Shown here piece after piece: positions 8,863 through 19,300 of a stretch of 64,000 nt of DNA. The notes under the pieces are model-generated. The model was not told the origin of the DNA. It made no database searches and saw only the letters and a program-made list of their open reading frames with translations. The position numbers and the translations under genes were made by a program. The number at the start of each line of letters is the position of its first letter. The first letter of the stretch is position 1. The DNA comes from Nitrosomonas halophila (lineage in GTDB: Bacteria > Pseudomonadota > Gammaproteobacteria > Burkholderiales > Nitrosomonadaceae): contig NZ_FNOY01000012.1 of assembly GCF_900107165.1 (NCBI RefSeq), forward strand, positions 1 to 64,000. The letters are read 5' to 3'.

Positions 8863-9348
8863 TCAGTGATTGCTCACTGCCAGTTGTGCCGTATTGTCTT
8901 CATCGGTTTCAGTCGAAACAGCGACAACCGAATTCATGGCGGCATGCAGCGTATGCCATGGCAAAATGGCACACTTGACCCGCGTCGGCAAATCGCGCAC
9001 CCCTCCAAGCACCTTCAACCGACCAAGGTGATCGAGGTCGGCCGGATCGGAGCCGTCCACCACCATTTCACGAAACTCATTGACCAGTGTCTCGGCCTCC
9101 TGACGGGTCTTCCCCTTGACAGCGGCTGTCATCATCGAGCTGGAAGCTTTGCAAATCGCGCAGGATTCACCATGAAAAGCAATTTGCTCGATATGCTCGT
9201 CGGCTATCGTGAGATCCAGAGTGATACGATCGCCACAGAGCGGATTGTGCCCTACCGCATGATGGGTAGGGTGATCGAGTGAGCCGTAGTTACGCGGCTT
9301 GCGGTTATGATCAAGGATGACTTCCTGATAAATGGATTTCAAACTCAT
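8863..9348 (-). CDS. sufU: SufU-type sulfur acceptor / scaffold protein
   Basis: An IscU-fold protein of 161 residues with C38, D40, C63 and C126 (PLCGD, GESCAICKASSSMM, VKCAILPW). The SufU-type insertion lies between C63 and C126, and the IscU LPPVK motif is absent. In Gram-positive bacteria SufU is a zinc-dependent sulfurtransferase taking persulfide sulfur from SufS. The start overlaps the sufS stop by four bases, implying coupled translation. No SufE is in the operon, so SufU probably fills that role. Confidence 0.9.
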   Translation of the reverse strand: MSLKSIYQEVILDHNRKPRNYGSLDHPTHHAVGHNPLCGDRITLDLTIADEHIEQIAFHGESCAICKASSSMMTAAVKGKTRQEAETLVNEFREMVVDGSDPADLDHLGRLKVLGGVRDLPTRVKCAILPWHTLHAAMNSVVAVSTETDEDNTAQLAVSNH

Positions 9349-10604
9349 AGTGCGAAGACCTTTTGTACGGATCGAATGCCTGCCACCAGGGCATCGACCT
9401 CATCTCTGTTATTGTAAAAAGCAAATGATGCACGGGAAGTTGCCGGCACCTTGAAGCGTTCCATGATCGGTTGCGCACAATGGTGGCCCGTGCGCACGGC
9501 GATGCCTTCCTGGTTAAGCAGTGTACCGACATCATGGGGATGAATACCGTCAATGACAAACGAGATCACCGCAACTTTGTTCAGGCTGTTGCCAATGATG
9601 CGCACGCCCGGCATTGCCTGGATTTGCTCGGTTGCATAGCGCAGTAAATCATGTTCGTAGGCGGCGATATTATCGAGACCAATCTGATTCAGGTAATCGA
9701 TTGCGGCGCCGAAACCGATCGCTGCCGCAATCGGCGGCGTTCCCGCTTCGAATTTGTAAGGCAGTTCGTTATAAATCGTTTTCTCAAAAGTGACCGAGGC
9801 AATCATGTCCCCCCCACCTTTGTAGGGTTGCATCGCTTCCAGCAGATGTGCCTTGCCATAAAGCACTCCGATCCCTGTGGGGCCGAAGAGCTTATGCGCC
9901 GAGAATGCATAAAAATCGCAATCCAGCTCTTGCACATCGACTTGCAAATGAGGGGCGGCCTGCGCGCCATCGATCAAAACCGGAACACCATGTTGATGCG
10001 CAATGGCAATCATATCCTTGATCGGATTGATGGTGCCAAGCGCGTTCGACACATGCGAAAGGCCGACGAAGCGAGTCTTTGAATTGAAGAGCTTTTCGTA
10101 CGCCTCAACCAGCAATTCACCGCTGTCATTGATCGGCACAACCCGAATGTGGGCGCCCTTTTCTTCCGCCAGCATTTGCCAGGGCACTATGTTGGAATGA
10201 TGCTCCAGGGTCGTGAGGATGATTTCATCACCGCTCTGGATGAACTTGCGGCCGTAGCCGTGCATGACCAGATTGATGCTGTCAGTCGTCCCGCTGGTGA
10301 AGATCACTTCTTTCTCTTCCCGTGCCCCCATGAAATGCTGCAATTTACGGCGCGCATTTTCATATTCTTGCGTGGCCACTTCGGAAAGGTGGTGGACGGC
10401 ACGATGAATATTGGCATGCTGGGTCGTCTGGTAACGGACCAATCGATCAATGACAGCTTGCGGCATCTGACTGGAAGCGGCATTGTCCAGGTAGACAAGC
10501 GGCTTGTCACCGACCCGGATGCCGAGTATCGGGAAATCGGCGCGCAGATGCTGCATTGCCGTGGGTGTTGCCTGGGGAGTGAATAATGCTTCGACGCTTT
10601 TCAT
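9345..10604 (-). CDS. sufS: Cysteine desulfurase SufS
   Basis: A PLP enzyme of 419 residues that takes sulfur from cysteine, yielding alanine and an enzyme persulfide for Fe-S assembly. The PLP lysine is K238 in SAHKLFGPTG, and the persulfide cysteine is C376 in RTGHHCAQP, the group II desulfurase arrangement. Other motifs are VYLDNAASSQ (38-47) and the phosphate-binding TSGTTDSIN (103-111). It lies three bases downstream of sufD and overlaps sufU. Length is normal. Confidence 0.95.
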   Translation of the reverse strand: MKSVEALFTPQATPTAMQHLRADFPILGIRVGDKPLVYLDNAASSQMPQAVIDRLVRYQTTQHANIHRAVHHLSEVATQEYENARRKLQHFMGAREEKEVIFTSGTTDSINLVMHGYGRKFIQSGDEIILTTLEHHSNIVPWQMLAEEKGAHIRVVPINDSGELLVEAYEKLFNSKTRFVGLSHVSNALGTINPIKDMIAIAHQHGVPVLIDGAQAAPHLQVDVQELDCDFYAFSAHKLFGPTGIGVLYGKAHLLEAMQPYKGGGDMIASVTFEKTIYNELPYKFEAGTPPIAAAIGFGAAIDYLNQIGLDNIAAYEHDLLRYATEQIQAMPGVRIIGNSLNKVAVISFVIDGIHPHDVGTLLNQEGIAVRTGHHCAQPIMERFKVPATSRASFAFYNNRDEVDALVAGIRSVQKVFAL

Positions 10605-10607
10605 AGT

Positions 10608-11921
10608 TCAATTGACCTGTGTGCTGACAAGGACAAGTTTCTCAAGCTGCTGTTTGAGCGAAGCCACCGGAATGCGGTTGATGACTTCACCACCAAAGGC
10701 ATAGGTCAGCAGATTGCGGGCAGCGGCATCGGACAATCCCCTGCTTCGCAAATAAAACAGTGCTTCCTTGTCGAGTTGGCCGATCGTTGCCCCATGCGCG
10801 CATTTGACGTCATCCGCAAAAATTTCAAGCTGTGGCTTGGTGTCCACACGGGCCTTGTCCGATAGCAGCAGATTACGGCTCATTTGCCTGGAATCAGTCA
10901 GCTGGGCATGCGGGCGCACCATGATTTTTCCGCTGAATACTCCACGGGCACTATCATCGGCAATACATTTGTGAAGTTGCTGGCTTCTGCCATGCGGCTT
11001 GGCATGATCGATAAAGGTATGCGTATCGGCCAGTTGTTTGCCGGCTATGAGCGTCAGGCCATCAATGGCACATTCCGCATGCTCGCCCGCCAGCACGATA
11101 TTCTGACTGTAGCGTGAAATTTGGGCGCCAAGAGTCAGACTGACCGCACGATAACACGCATCCGGCGCAATGACGGTGGTATTGTTGGCAATATGAAATG
11201 CCTGCTGACTCTCGCGCTGGACACGCATATGCTGTACCTGCGCGGAACGGGCAAGATGCATTTCCATCACGGAATTGGTCAGATAGGCGGCATCCCGCAA
11301 CGCAACATATTCCTCGACCAGCGTCGCCCGAGCACCCGGCTCGGCAATCACCAAACACCTCGGGTAAGTTGTCTGTTCTGGCTGCGAGGTGATAAACAAG
11401 ACATGGATCGGCGCAGCCGCCGAGACATCGGCGGGAATGATGATCCCCACGCCATCATGGAGAAAAGCCGTATTCAACGCCACGAAAATGTCATCCTGAA
11501 AGTCCGCCAGCCGGCCCAGGTGATGCGCCACCGTGGCTGTGTGCTCGCGAGCCAGCGAAGACAGATTGCCGGCGATGACGCCACTGTCATGTTCGATGCT
11601 CGATAATTCAGCTGAGAATTGACCATCGACAAACACCACCCGATTCGGCACATCATCCAGCGTATAACGCGCGATATCGCTACCGGTTAAGCTTGAGGCA
11701 ACCGATGCCCGTGGAAAAAGCGCACTTTTTAGCGGCGTGATATCGGTAAAACGCCATTCTTCATCCCGTGTCGTGGGCAGTCTGAGCGCTTCGATACGGC
11801 CGGCTGCGCTGGTGCGCAACTGATCGAGCCAAGACATGGCAGGCATGGCGGAAGCAGCCGCTTCCGCTTTCCAGGACGCAATCAGTTGCGTGAGATAATC
11901 GTCTTTGATCACTGAACTCAT
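10608..11921 (-). CDS. sufD: Fe-S cluster assembly protein SufD
   Basis: The protein has 437 residues. It is the SufB paralogue that completes the SufBC2D scaffold. The C-terminal beta-helix region carries the family words [34 protein letters not shown] and FYLRSRGL. The start overlaps the sufC stop by four bases (ATGA), as do the other suf junctions. Length is typical for SufD, and it lacks the SufB-specific N-terminal features. Confidence 0.94.
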   Translation of the reverse strand: MSSVIKDDYLTQLIASWKAEAAASAMPAMSWLDQLRTSAAGRIEALRLPTTRDEEWRFTDITPLKSALFPRASVASSLTGSDIARYTLDDVPNRVVFVDGQFSAELSSIEHDSGVIAGNLSSLAREHTATVAHHLGRLADFQDDIFVALNTAFLHDGVGIIIPADVSAAAPIHVLFITSQPEQTTYPRCLVIAEPGARATLVEEYVALRDAAYLTNSVMEMHLARSAQVQHMRVQRESQQAFHIANNTTVIAPDACYRAVSLTLGAQISRYSQNIVLAGEHAECAIDGLTLIAGKQLADTHTFIDHAKPHGRSQQLHKCIADDSARGVFSGKIMVRPHAQLTDSRQMSRNLLLSDKARVDTKPQLEIFADDVKCAHGATIGQLDKEALFYLRSRGLSDAAARNLLTYAFGGEVINRIPVASLKQQLEKLVLVSTQVN

Positions 11922-12712
11922 AATTGCGTTCCTAACGCACGCCCTGCCTCACTATGCAACCAGTCATAGCCATGGGTTTCGAGAGCAAGCGCGAGCTCTT
12001 TGCCACTCGTCTTGATAATGCGCCCGGCCTCCATCACATGCACATAATCGGGAACGATATAATCCAGCAAGCGCTGGTAATGCGTCACCAGAACGATCGC
12101 GTTATCTTTGTTGGCAAGCCGATTCACGCCATTTGCCACGATCTTGAGCGCATCGATATCGAGACCGGAATCGGTTTCATCCAGAATGGCCAACCTCGGC
12201 TCCAGCAGGGCCATTTGCAGAATCTCGTTACGTTTTTTCTCACCGCCGGAGAAACCTTCATTGACACTCCGGTCGAGAAAATCCGGCTTCATTTCGAGCT
12301 GTTTCATTTTTTCGCGCACGAAATCATCGAATTCCAAGGGATCGAGTTCCTCCTTGCCATGCTGCGCTTGCACAGTGTTGTATGCCAGCCGTAGAAACTG
12401 GTCATTGGCAACGCCGGGGATTTCGATCGGGTACTGAAATGCGAGGAACACGCCGGCACGCGCCCGTTCTTCCGGCGCCAGACTGGACAGATCCTGACCA
12501 TCGAGACGCACCGTGCCTTGGGTCATCTCATAAGCTGGGTGGCCCGCCAGCACCTTGGCAAAAGTGCTTTTTCCGGAACCATTCAACCCCATGATGGCAT
12601 GAATCTCGCCGCTTTTGACGGTAAAATCCACACCTTTGAGGATCTCCGTTCCATCAACGGTTGCATGCAGGTCACGGACTTCCAGCAATACTTTACTGTT
12701 CGGATCTATCAT
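11918..12712 (-). CDS. sufC: SUF ATPase SufC
   Basis: An ABC-type ATPase of 264 residues without a membrane domain. Walker A is GLNGSGKST, the signature is [11 protein letters not shown], and Walker B is [18 protein letters not shown]. It drives the conformational change of SufBC2D during cluster assembly in the cytoplasm. It overlaps both neighbours sufB and sufD by four bases, so these three are probably translated together in stoichiometric amounts. Confidence 0.96.
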   Translation of the reverse strand: MIDPNSKVLLEVRDLHATVDGTEILKGVDFTVKSGEIHAIMGLNGSGKSTFAKVLAGHPAYEMTQGTVRLDGQDLSSLAPEERARAGVFLAFQYPIEIPGVANDQFLRLAYNTVQAQHGKEELDPLEFDDFVREKMKQLEMKPDFLDRSVNEGFSGGEKKRNEILQMALLEPRLAILDETDSGLDIDALKIVANGVNRLANKDNAIVLVTHYQRLLDYIVPDYVHVMEAGRIIKTSGKELALALETHGYDWLHSEAGRALGTQL

Positions 12713-14145
12713 CCCACACTCCCTTCCAGCTTGAAGCTGAGTAATTTTGTCGCTTCCACGGCGAATTCCAACGGCAACTGCTGGAAGACTTCCTTGCAGA
12801 AACCATTGATGATCATCGATACTGCCTCTTCGGCATCGATGCCACGCTGAGCGAAATAAAACAATTGATCTTCTCCGATCTTGGAAGTCGACGCTTCATG
12901 CTCGACCTGTGCGCTGTTGTTTTGCACTTGAATATAGGGAAAGGTATGCGCACCGCACTGACTGCCGATCAGCATCGAATCACACTGCGAATAATTGCGG
13001 GCATTGGTTGCTGTGGGCGCGATTCTTACCAACCCGCGATAGCTGCTATTGGATTGACCGGCCGAGATGCCCTTGCTGACAATGGTGCTGCGGGTATTCC
13101 GGCCGATATGAATCATTTTGGTGCCCGTATCTGCCTGCTGATGATGATTGGTGACGGCCACTGAATAGAATTCCCCCACGGAATTCTCGCCACGCAGGAT
13201 GCACGAAGGATACTTCCAGGTAATTGCGGAACCGGTTTCCACCTGGGTCCAGGAAATACGCGAGTTCCTGCCTTTTGCCAGGCCGCGCTTGGTGACGAAA
13301 TTATATATGCCGCCCACGCCATTTTCATCGCCAGCATACCAATTCTGTACCGTCGAATATTTGATGTCGGCATTATCCAGTGCGACCAACTCGACCACTG
13401 CCGCATGCAGTTGATTGGTATCGAATTGGGGTGCGGTGCAGCCTTCCAGATAGGAAACGGATGCACCCTCTTCCGCGATGATCAGGGTGCGCTCGAACTG
13501 CCCGGATTCCTGGGTATTGATCCGGAAATAAGTGGACAGGTCCATCGGGCATTTGACGCCCTTGGGAATATAGCAGAAAGATCCATCCGTAAAGACGGCG
13601 GAATTCAATGCCGCATAGAAATTGTCTCCCGGCGGCACAACCGTACCCAGATACTGCTTGACCAGCTCAGGGTGATGTTGAACCGCTTCGGAAATGGAAC
13701 AGAAAATGATGCCAACCTCGGCCAGCTTTTCCTTGTAGGTCGTGGCAACCGAGACGCTGTCAAAAATGACATCAACGGCGACCCAAGCCAATGCGGCCCG
13801 TTCATGCATGGGCACACCCAGTTTTTCGAAGGTTCGCAGCAATTCGGGATCCACTTCATCCATACTGGCCAGCTTTTTCTTCGGTTTGGGCGCAGAATAA
13901 TAACTGATGGCCTGAAAATCGATTTTGGGATGTTTGACGTTCTGCCAGGTCGGCTCGGTCATGTCCAGCCACCTCTGGTAGGCCTCCAACCTGAAAGCCA
14001 GCAGCCATTCAGGTTCATTCTTTTTGGAAGAAATCAGCCGGATGACATCCTCATTCAGGCCCTTGGGCGCGACATCCGATTCGATATTGGTGACAAAGCC
14101 GTGCTTATATGGTTGATTAACCAAATGTTGTAATGCAGCACTCAT
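12709..14145 (-). CDS. sufB: Fe-S cluster assembly scaffold SufB
   Basis: The protein has 478 residues and is the main scaffold subunit of SufBC2D. Typical SufB words are present: [76 protein letters not shown] and the C-terminal [12 protein letters not shown]. Length is normal. Its ATG lies two bases before the sufA stop in the operon order and its stop overlaps sufC. Confidence 0.96.
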   Translation of the reverse strand: MSAALQHLVNQPYKHGFVTNIESDVAPKGLNEDVIRLISSKKNEPEWLLAFRLEAYQRWLDMTEPTWQNVKHPKIDFQAISYYSAPKPKKKLASMDEVDPELLRTFEKLGVPMHERAALAWVAVDVIFDSVSVATTYKEKLAEVGIIFCSISEAVQHHPELVKQYLGTVVPPGDNFYAALNSAVFTDGSFCYIPKGVKCPMDLSTYFRINTQESGQFERTLIIAEEGASVSYLEGCTAPQFDTNQLHAAVVELVALDNADIKYSTVQNWYAGDENGVGGIYNFVTKRGLAKGRNSRISWTQVETGSAITWKYPSCILRGENSVGEFYSVAVTNHHQQADTGTKMIHIGRNTRSTIVSKGISAGQSNSSYRGLVRIAPTATNARNYSQCDSMLIGSQCGAHTFPYIQVQNNSAQVEHEASTSKIGEDQLFYFAQRGIDAEEAVSMIINGFCKEVFQQLPLEFAVEATKLLSFKLEGSVG

Positions 14146-14147
14146 TT

Positions 14148-14498
14148 TTATAATTCCTGATTTTGTTCCTGCGTTTTAAGGCTGAAACTCTCTCCACAGC
14201 CACAAGTATTATCAATGTTCGGGTTGCTGAATCTGAAAGTACTGTTCAGGCCTTCCTGAACATAATCAATTTCGGATCCATCAAAAAAGGACAGATGATC
14301 CTGCCTGACCACGACCTTGGCGCCGCGTGACTCGAACAGCTGATCGTCAGCCTGTACTTCATCTGCATAATCGAAAAGATAGGCAAACCCTGAACAACCG
14401 GATTTTTTAATTCCCAGTCGCAGGGCAACCCCCTTGCCTCGTTTGGTCAGCTGTTGCCGAATCTGGCTGGCTGCGCGTTCTGTCAAAGTAATTGCCAT
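14148..14498 (-). CDS. sufA: A-type Fe-S carrier SufA/IscA
   Basis: The protein has 116 residues. The three cluster-binding cysteines are C35 (SGCSGF), C99 and C101 (TCGCGESF), the defining A-type carrier pattern. I use the ATG at 14498 because GGAAG stands at the right distance and MAITLTERA matches the family start. A longer open frame runs to 14630 but overlaps iscR and is not family-like. It is second in the operon, 25 bases after iscR. Confidence 0.92.
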   Translation of the reverse strand: MAITLTERAASQIRQQLTKRGKGVALRLGIKKSGCSGFAYLFDYADEVQADDQLFESRGAKVVVRQDHLSFFDGSEIDYVQEGLNSTFRFSNPNIDNTCGCGESFSLKTQEQNQEL

Positions 14499-14523
14499 GG
14501 TTCTTCCTTTCATGGATTGCCAA

Positions 14524-14991
14524 TCAGAATGCCGCTTCCCGCATATCGTACAGCTTGACCACGGCCTGTTCGCGTTGCAGCTCGCGTTGGTTCTGCTCAT
14601 CCACCAGACGCTGCAGCGTGACATGCCCAAGATAATCGAATATGATTTCGTTGAGCTTGGCCCAAAGGTCGTGGGTCATGCATTTGCTGTCGCCAAGACA
14701 GTTTTCTTTGCCGCCACACTGGGTGCTGTCGATCGGTTCATCGACGGCCAGAATGATGTCCGCTACCGACACCTCATCCAGGTCCTTGGCCAGGCAATAG
14801 CCGCCGCCTGGTCCGCGCACGCTGTCAACCAGTTCGCGCTGGCGCAATTTGGCAAACAGCTGCTCAAGATAGGATAGTGAAATTTTCTGCCGCTGGCTGA
14901 TATCGGCCAGCGCAACCGGGCCGCTGCCATGCCGCATTGCGATATCCAACAGTGCTGTTACCGCAAATCGTCCTTTTGTTGTCAATCTCAT
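14524..14991 (-). CDS. iscR: Rrf2-family Fe-S regulator IscR (SUF operon regulator)
   Basis: The protein has 155 residues. The N-terminal winged helix starts MRLTTKGRFAVTALLDIA. The cluster ligands C92, C98, C104 and H107 fall at the same numbers as in E. coli IscR. Cluster-loaded IscR represses type-1 sites, so demand for clusters raises expression. Here it heads a suf rather than an isc operon. Its own promoter contains two type-1-like boxes (15027-15051, 15055-15079), which predicts autorepression of the whole operon. Confidence 0.93.
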   Translation of the reverse strand: MRLTTKGRFAVTALLDIAMRHGSGPVALADISQRQKISLSYLEQLFAKLRQRELVDSVRGPGGGYCLAKDLDEVSVADIILAVDEPIDSTQCGGKENCLGDSKCMTHDLWAKLNEIIFDYLGHVTLQRLVDEQNQRELQREQAVVKLYDMREAAF

Positions 14992-15026
14992 TACAATTCC
15001 TTAGTACAATAGAGCGGTTAAAAAGT

Positions 15027-15051
15027 ATTTCCGATAATTTTTGTCAACTAT
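15027..15051 (-). promoter_or_regulatory. IscR type-1-like box, promoter-proximal
   Basis: Read on the minus strand this 25-bp site starts ATAGTTGAC and ends ATCGGAAAT. It keeps about 19-20 positions of the E. coli type-1 consensus (ATASYYGAC-T-RWWWYA-GTCRRSTAT). It overlaps the -10 region of the iscR-suf promoter and lies next to a stronger box. The match was made by eye. Confidence 0.6.
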
Positions 15052-15075
15052 ATAATACCCGACAATATTAGTCAA
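15047..15075 (-). promoter_or_regulatory. Sigma-70 promoter of the iscR-suf operon
   Basis: On the minus strand TTGACT (15070-15075) is followed after exactly 17 bases by TATAGT (15047-15052). Both hexamers are embedded in the two IscR boxes. The predicted start point is about 50 bases before the iscR ATG at 14991. Confidence 0.65.
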
Positions 15076-15079
15076 CTTT
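15055..15079 (-). promoter_or_regulatory. IscR type-1 box, near-perfect
   Basis: Read on the minus strand the site starts AAAGTTGACT and ends GTCGGGTAT. It agrees with the E. coli IscR type-1 consensus at 23 of 25 positions. It covers the -35 hexamer of the iscR-suf promoter, as expected for repression by holo-IscR. It lies 50 bases upstream of the divergent RND adaptor gene, so that gene may respond as well. Confidence 0.8.
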
Positions 15080-15128
15080 AGTGGTCCATAAACTGCCTGC
15101 ATGCGTCACTAAATAATTCCAATAAACA

Positions 15129-16322
15129 ATGAATTCCAATCCGTCAAAATACCGCTTCGCATCCACTGGATCAAAAAAAACCAAGTCTTGCCCGCTTCCT
15201 GCAATGCTCGCTGCACTGCTGTTATGTGCTTTGCTTGCTGCATGTTCCAAAGACAGCACAAACCGGAATGAATTCCCTGAAACGGATCAGGCACTGCCAG
15301 TAAGCGTTGTCAGAGTCAACCCAGTCAACGCACCGAGAATGACCGAAACGGTTGGCCAAACGGAAGGCGCGAAGGAAGTGGAAGTGCGCCCACGCGTCGG
15401 CGGCATTCTGCTCAAACACTTATATGAGGAAGGCGAAAGTGTCCAGGCGAATCAGGCGCTGTTTCTGATTGATCCGGAACCGTTCCAGATTGCACTGGCA
15501 CAGGCACACGCCAAACTCTCCGAACAACAGGCACGCGTGACGGATGCCGAACTGGAAGAGGCGCGCCTGAAAAGACTGGTCGCTGAAAACTTTGTCAGTC
15601 AGCGCATGTATGACAATGCCGTGGCAAGTCTCGCCATCGAACGGGCGGGCCTGAGGGCCACGCGCGAGCAGGTCAGGCAGGCACAACTCAATCTCTCCTA
15701 TACCAAGGTGGTGGCCCCGGTCGGCGGATCGTCGGGTCGCGCCCAGTTTTCCGAAGGCTCGCTGGTCGAAGCGCAGAACAGCCTGTTGACCACCATTCAC
15801 CAAGTGTCGCCCGTGTGGGTGCGCTTCAGTCTTTCCGATCATGATCTGACCAGGCTGGGAGGCTATCTCACCGAACAGAACGTCCAGCTTGTCCAGGTTA
15901 TTCAGCCAGACGGCAGCGAGTATCCGCTGTCTGGCAAAATCAATTTTGCTGCCAGTTATATTGACCCCATACTCGGTACGCAGCAGTTGCGCGCAACTTT
16001 CGAAAATCCGGACAAGCGCCTGTTACCCGGCCAGTTCGTGCGCGTCAGAATCAAAACCGGCGAATACCAGAACGTGTTTGTCGTGCCCCAACCCGCCGTG
16101 CTGGCTTCGGATCTCGGCAAATACGTTTATGTCGTGAACGAACAAAACGAGGCTACCATACGCTCCGTCCAGGCAGGCGAATGGACGGGCAAGGACTGGG
16201 TCATTCTGGATGGACTCATGTCAGGCGACCGAGTGATCGTGGACAACCTGATCAAACTACAGCCCGGGCTGATTGTTGCGCCACAGGAAGCGACTGACGC
16301 ACCCGGGCACGCGTCGCTCTGA
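15129..16322 (+). CDS. RND efflux periplasmic adaptor (membrane fusion) lipoprotein
   Basis: The protein has 397 residues with a lipoprotein signal ending LLAAC (Cys39). Behind it come the AcrA/MexA-type modules: split lipoyl halves (VEVRPRVGGILLKHLYEEGESVQANQ and YTKVVAPVGGSSGRAQF), a coiled-coil hairpin between them, a beta-barrel and a membrane-proximal domain. It bridges the inner-membrane pump encoded 46 bases downstream to an outer-membrane channel that is not in this window. It is transcribed divergently from iscR. No obvious Shine-Dalgarno precedes the ATG. Substrates cannot be predicted. Confidence 0.92.
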   Translation: MNSNPSKYRFASTGSKKTKSCPLPAMLAALLLCALLAACSKDSTNRNEFPETDQALPVSVVRVNPVNAPRMTETVGQTEGAKEVEVRPRVGGILLKHLYEEGESVQANQALFLIDPEPFQIALAQAHAKLSEQQARVTDAELEEARLKRLVAENFVSQRMYDNAVASLAIERAGLRATREQVRQAQLNLSYTKVVAPVGGSSGRAQFSEGSLVEAQNSLLTTIHQVSPVWVRFSLSDHDLTRLGGYLTEQNVQLVQVIQPDGSEYPLSGKINFAASYIDPILGTQQLRATFENPDKRLLPGQFVRVRIKTGEYQNVFVVPQPAVLASDLGKYVYVVNEQNEATIRSVQAGEWTGKDWVILDGLMSGDRVIVDNLIKLQPGLIVAPQEATDAPGHASL

Positions 16323-16368
16323 AAACCGGCCCAGGCCCAATCCACCCACTTCTTCATTTGTTTGAATC

Positions 16369-19300
16369 ATGAGCCGTTTTTTTATCACACGCCCCATTTT
16401 TGCCTCGGTTTTATCAATCTTGATCGTACTCGCCGGGATTGCGGCCGTTTTGCAATTACCGATCGCACAATATCCTCAAATCACGCCGCCAACCGTACTG
16501 ATTACCGCTACTTTTCCCGGCGCCAATGCCGAAACACTGGCCAGAACCGTTGCTGCGCCGATTGAACAGGAACTCAGCGGCATCGAGGGGTTGCTCTATT
16601 TCGATTCCAGCGCAGATTCGAGCGGCACATTGACCATCACGACCACATTTGAAATCGGCACCGATCTTGACCAGGCCACGTTCAACGTCAGCAACCGCAT
16701 GAATATCGCCCTGCCGCGCTTGCCCGAAGAAGTGCGCCGCACAGGGGTCATCGTACAGAAGCGCTCCAACGATATCCTGCTTGTACTGATGCTGACTTCA
16801 AACAATGAAAACCATACGCCGCTGTTCCTGAGCAATTACGTCACCACCAATATTCTCGATGAACTGAAGCGCACGCCAGGCGTCGGCGAAGCGAGAGTCT
16901 TCGGCGCCCAGGACTATTCCATGCGTATCTGGATCCGGCCCGATCGCATGGCACAGCTGGGCGTGACCACCAGCGATATTGTCGAAGCCATACGCGCACA
17001 AAATTCACAATATGCGGTGGGGAAAATAGGCCAGGAACCGGCATTGCCGGATCAGCAGCTGGTCTATACGGTCACAGCCAAGGGGCGCCTGTTGCAGCCC
17101 GAAGAATTCGGCAACATCATATTGCGGGCGGACGGTCCACGTGGCGTACTGCTGCTCAAGGATGTCGCACGCATCGAGCTCGGCCCCCAGGACTACGACA
17201 TCCGGACTTTTCTGGATGGCGAACCTGGCGTGGGCATTCCCATTTTCTTGCGGCCGGGATCGAATGCCCTGGACACCGCCAAGGCCATCAAAACAAAAAT
17301 AGCCAAACTGGAGCAGGGCTTTCCGGAAGGCGTGGTTTACAGCATACCCTATGACACCAGCGATTTTGTCAAGGAATCAATCTGGGAGGTATTCAAAACC
17401 CTGGGTGAAGCGATGATCCTGGTCATCATCGTCGTCTATCTATTTCTACAAAGTTGGCGCGCGGCATTGATTCCCATTATCGCCGTGCCGATTTCCCTGA
17501 TTGGTACCTTTGCCGGCCTGTGGCTACTCGGCTTCTCCATCAACACCATGACACTGTTCGCGATGGTGCTCTCGATCGGAATCGTGGTAGACGACGCCAT
17601 CGTGGTACTGGAAAATGTCGAGCGGCTGATTTCGCAGGAGAAACTTCCTCCCCTCGAAGCTGCCATCAAGGCCATGCGCCAGGTTTCCGGCGCTGTGATA
17701 GCCATGACCCTGGTCCTGGTCGCTGTCTTTCTGCCAGTGGCGTTCATTGGCGGGATCGCGGGCGAACTCTACCGGCAGTTTGCAGTCACCGTGGCAGTGG
17801 CCGGCGTACTATCCGGCGTGGTCGCTTTGACCCTATCGCCAGCCTTATGTGCAATTTTGCTCCAATCCACACACACCGACACAAAATTTTTCCGCCTCTT
17901 CAATCGCGGCTTTGATTCGATCCGGAATGTCTATGTGGGCCTGGTCAACAAAAGCCTGCATCACGCCTTCATCAGCACGCTCATTTTTCTGGCGTTCGTA
18001 GGGGCTGTTCTGTATCTGGCCAATATTATCCCTAAGGGCTTTGTTCCACCAGAAGACCAGGGGTACGTTATCACCGAAATTATCCTGCCAGACAGCACCA
18101 CCTTGACCAGAACGATCCAGACCACCGAGGCTGTGCGGACTCAAATAGCACAACACCCGGCCGTCGCACACGAGTTCGCGGTCAATGGCTTCGATCTGAT
18201 CGGTGGCGGCAACAAAACCAACGTGGCCACCATGTTTGTCCGCATGACGGACTGGTCGGACAGAAGCGCGACGGCAGACGATATCGTGCAGGAGCTGTTC
18301 GGAATCGGTGCACAACGCTCGGATGGATTGGTCATCGCTTTCAATCCGCCGGCCATTCGCGGCCTGGGCAGCACCGGCGGGTTTGAAGCATATATCCAGA
18401 CACTTGCCGTATCAGATCCGCTGGTGCTGTCCGAGATCGTCTCCGATTTCATGGACAAGCTGCGGGCAGATCCGGCGATTGCCTCGGTCAATACCTTCTT
18501 TCGTCCGAATGTTCCGCAACTGTTTGTGGAAGTCGATGAGGCCAAGGCGATTTCACAGGGCATAGCCATTGGTGACATATACGCCACCTTGCAAAGCACG
18601 ATGGGCGCATTCTATATCAATGACTTCAACCGTACCGGCCGAACCTATCGAGTCCAGTTGCAGGCGGATGCCCCCTACCGCATGAAACCGGAGGATCTGG
18701 GTAACGCTTATGTCCGTGCGGCATCCGGCGCCATGGTGCCGTTATCCGCAATCAGCAAGGTGCACCATATCATCGGCGCGGAGCAGTTAGAGCGTTTCAA
18801 TGGCTTGCTGTCAGCAAAGATCCTGGGCGAAGGCATTCCCGGCGCAAGCTCGGGCGAAGTGATCGAACGGGTCGAAGCGCTCGCCGCTGAATTTCTCCCG
18901 AACGGCTACCAGTTGGCCTGGACCGGCAAGGCATTCCAGGAAAAGCAAACGGGGGCGGCCGCTGTGCTCGCTTTCAGCCTTGCCATTGTGATGGTATTCT
19001 TGATCCTTGCAGCCCAATACGAAACTTGGGCATTGCCGTTGGCGGTTATCATGGCCGTGCCATTCGCGGTCACTGGCGCATTGGTTGCCGTCCTGCTGCG
19101 CGACATGCCGAACGATATCTATTTTCAAATCGGAATGGTCACGCTGATTGGCTTGGCCGCCAAGAATGCTATATTACTGGTGGAGTTTGCCAAACAAAAA
19201 ATGATGGAAGGTGTGCCAACCTTTGAGGCCGCCATTCAATCGGCCCGGCTGCGTTTCCGGCCGATCGTCATGACCTCGATGGCATTCATTCTGGGTGTCG

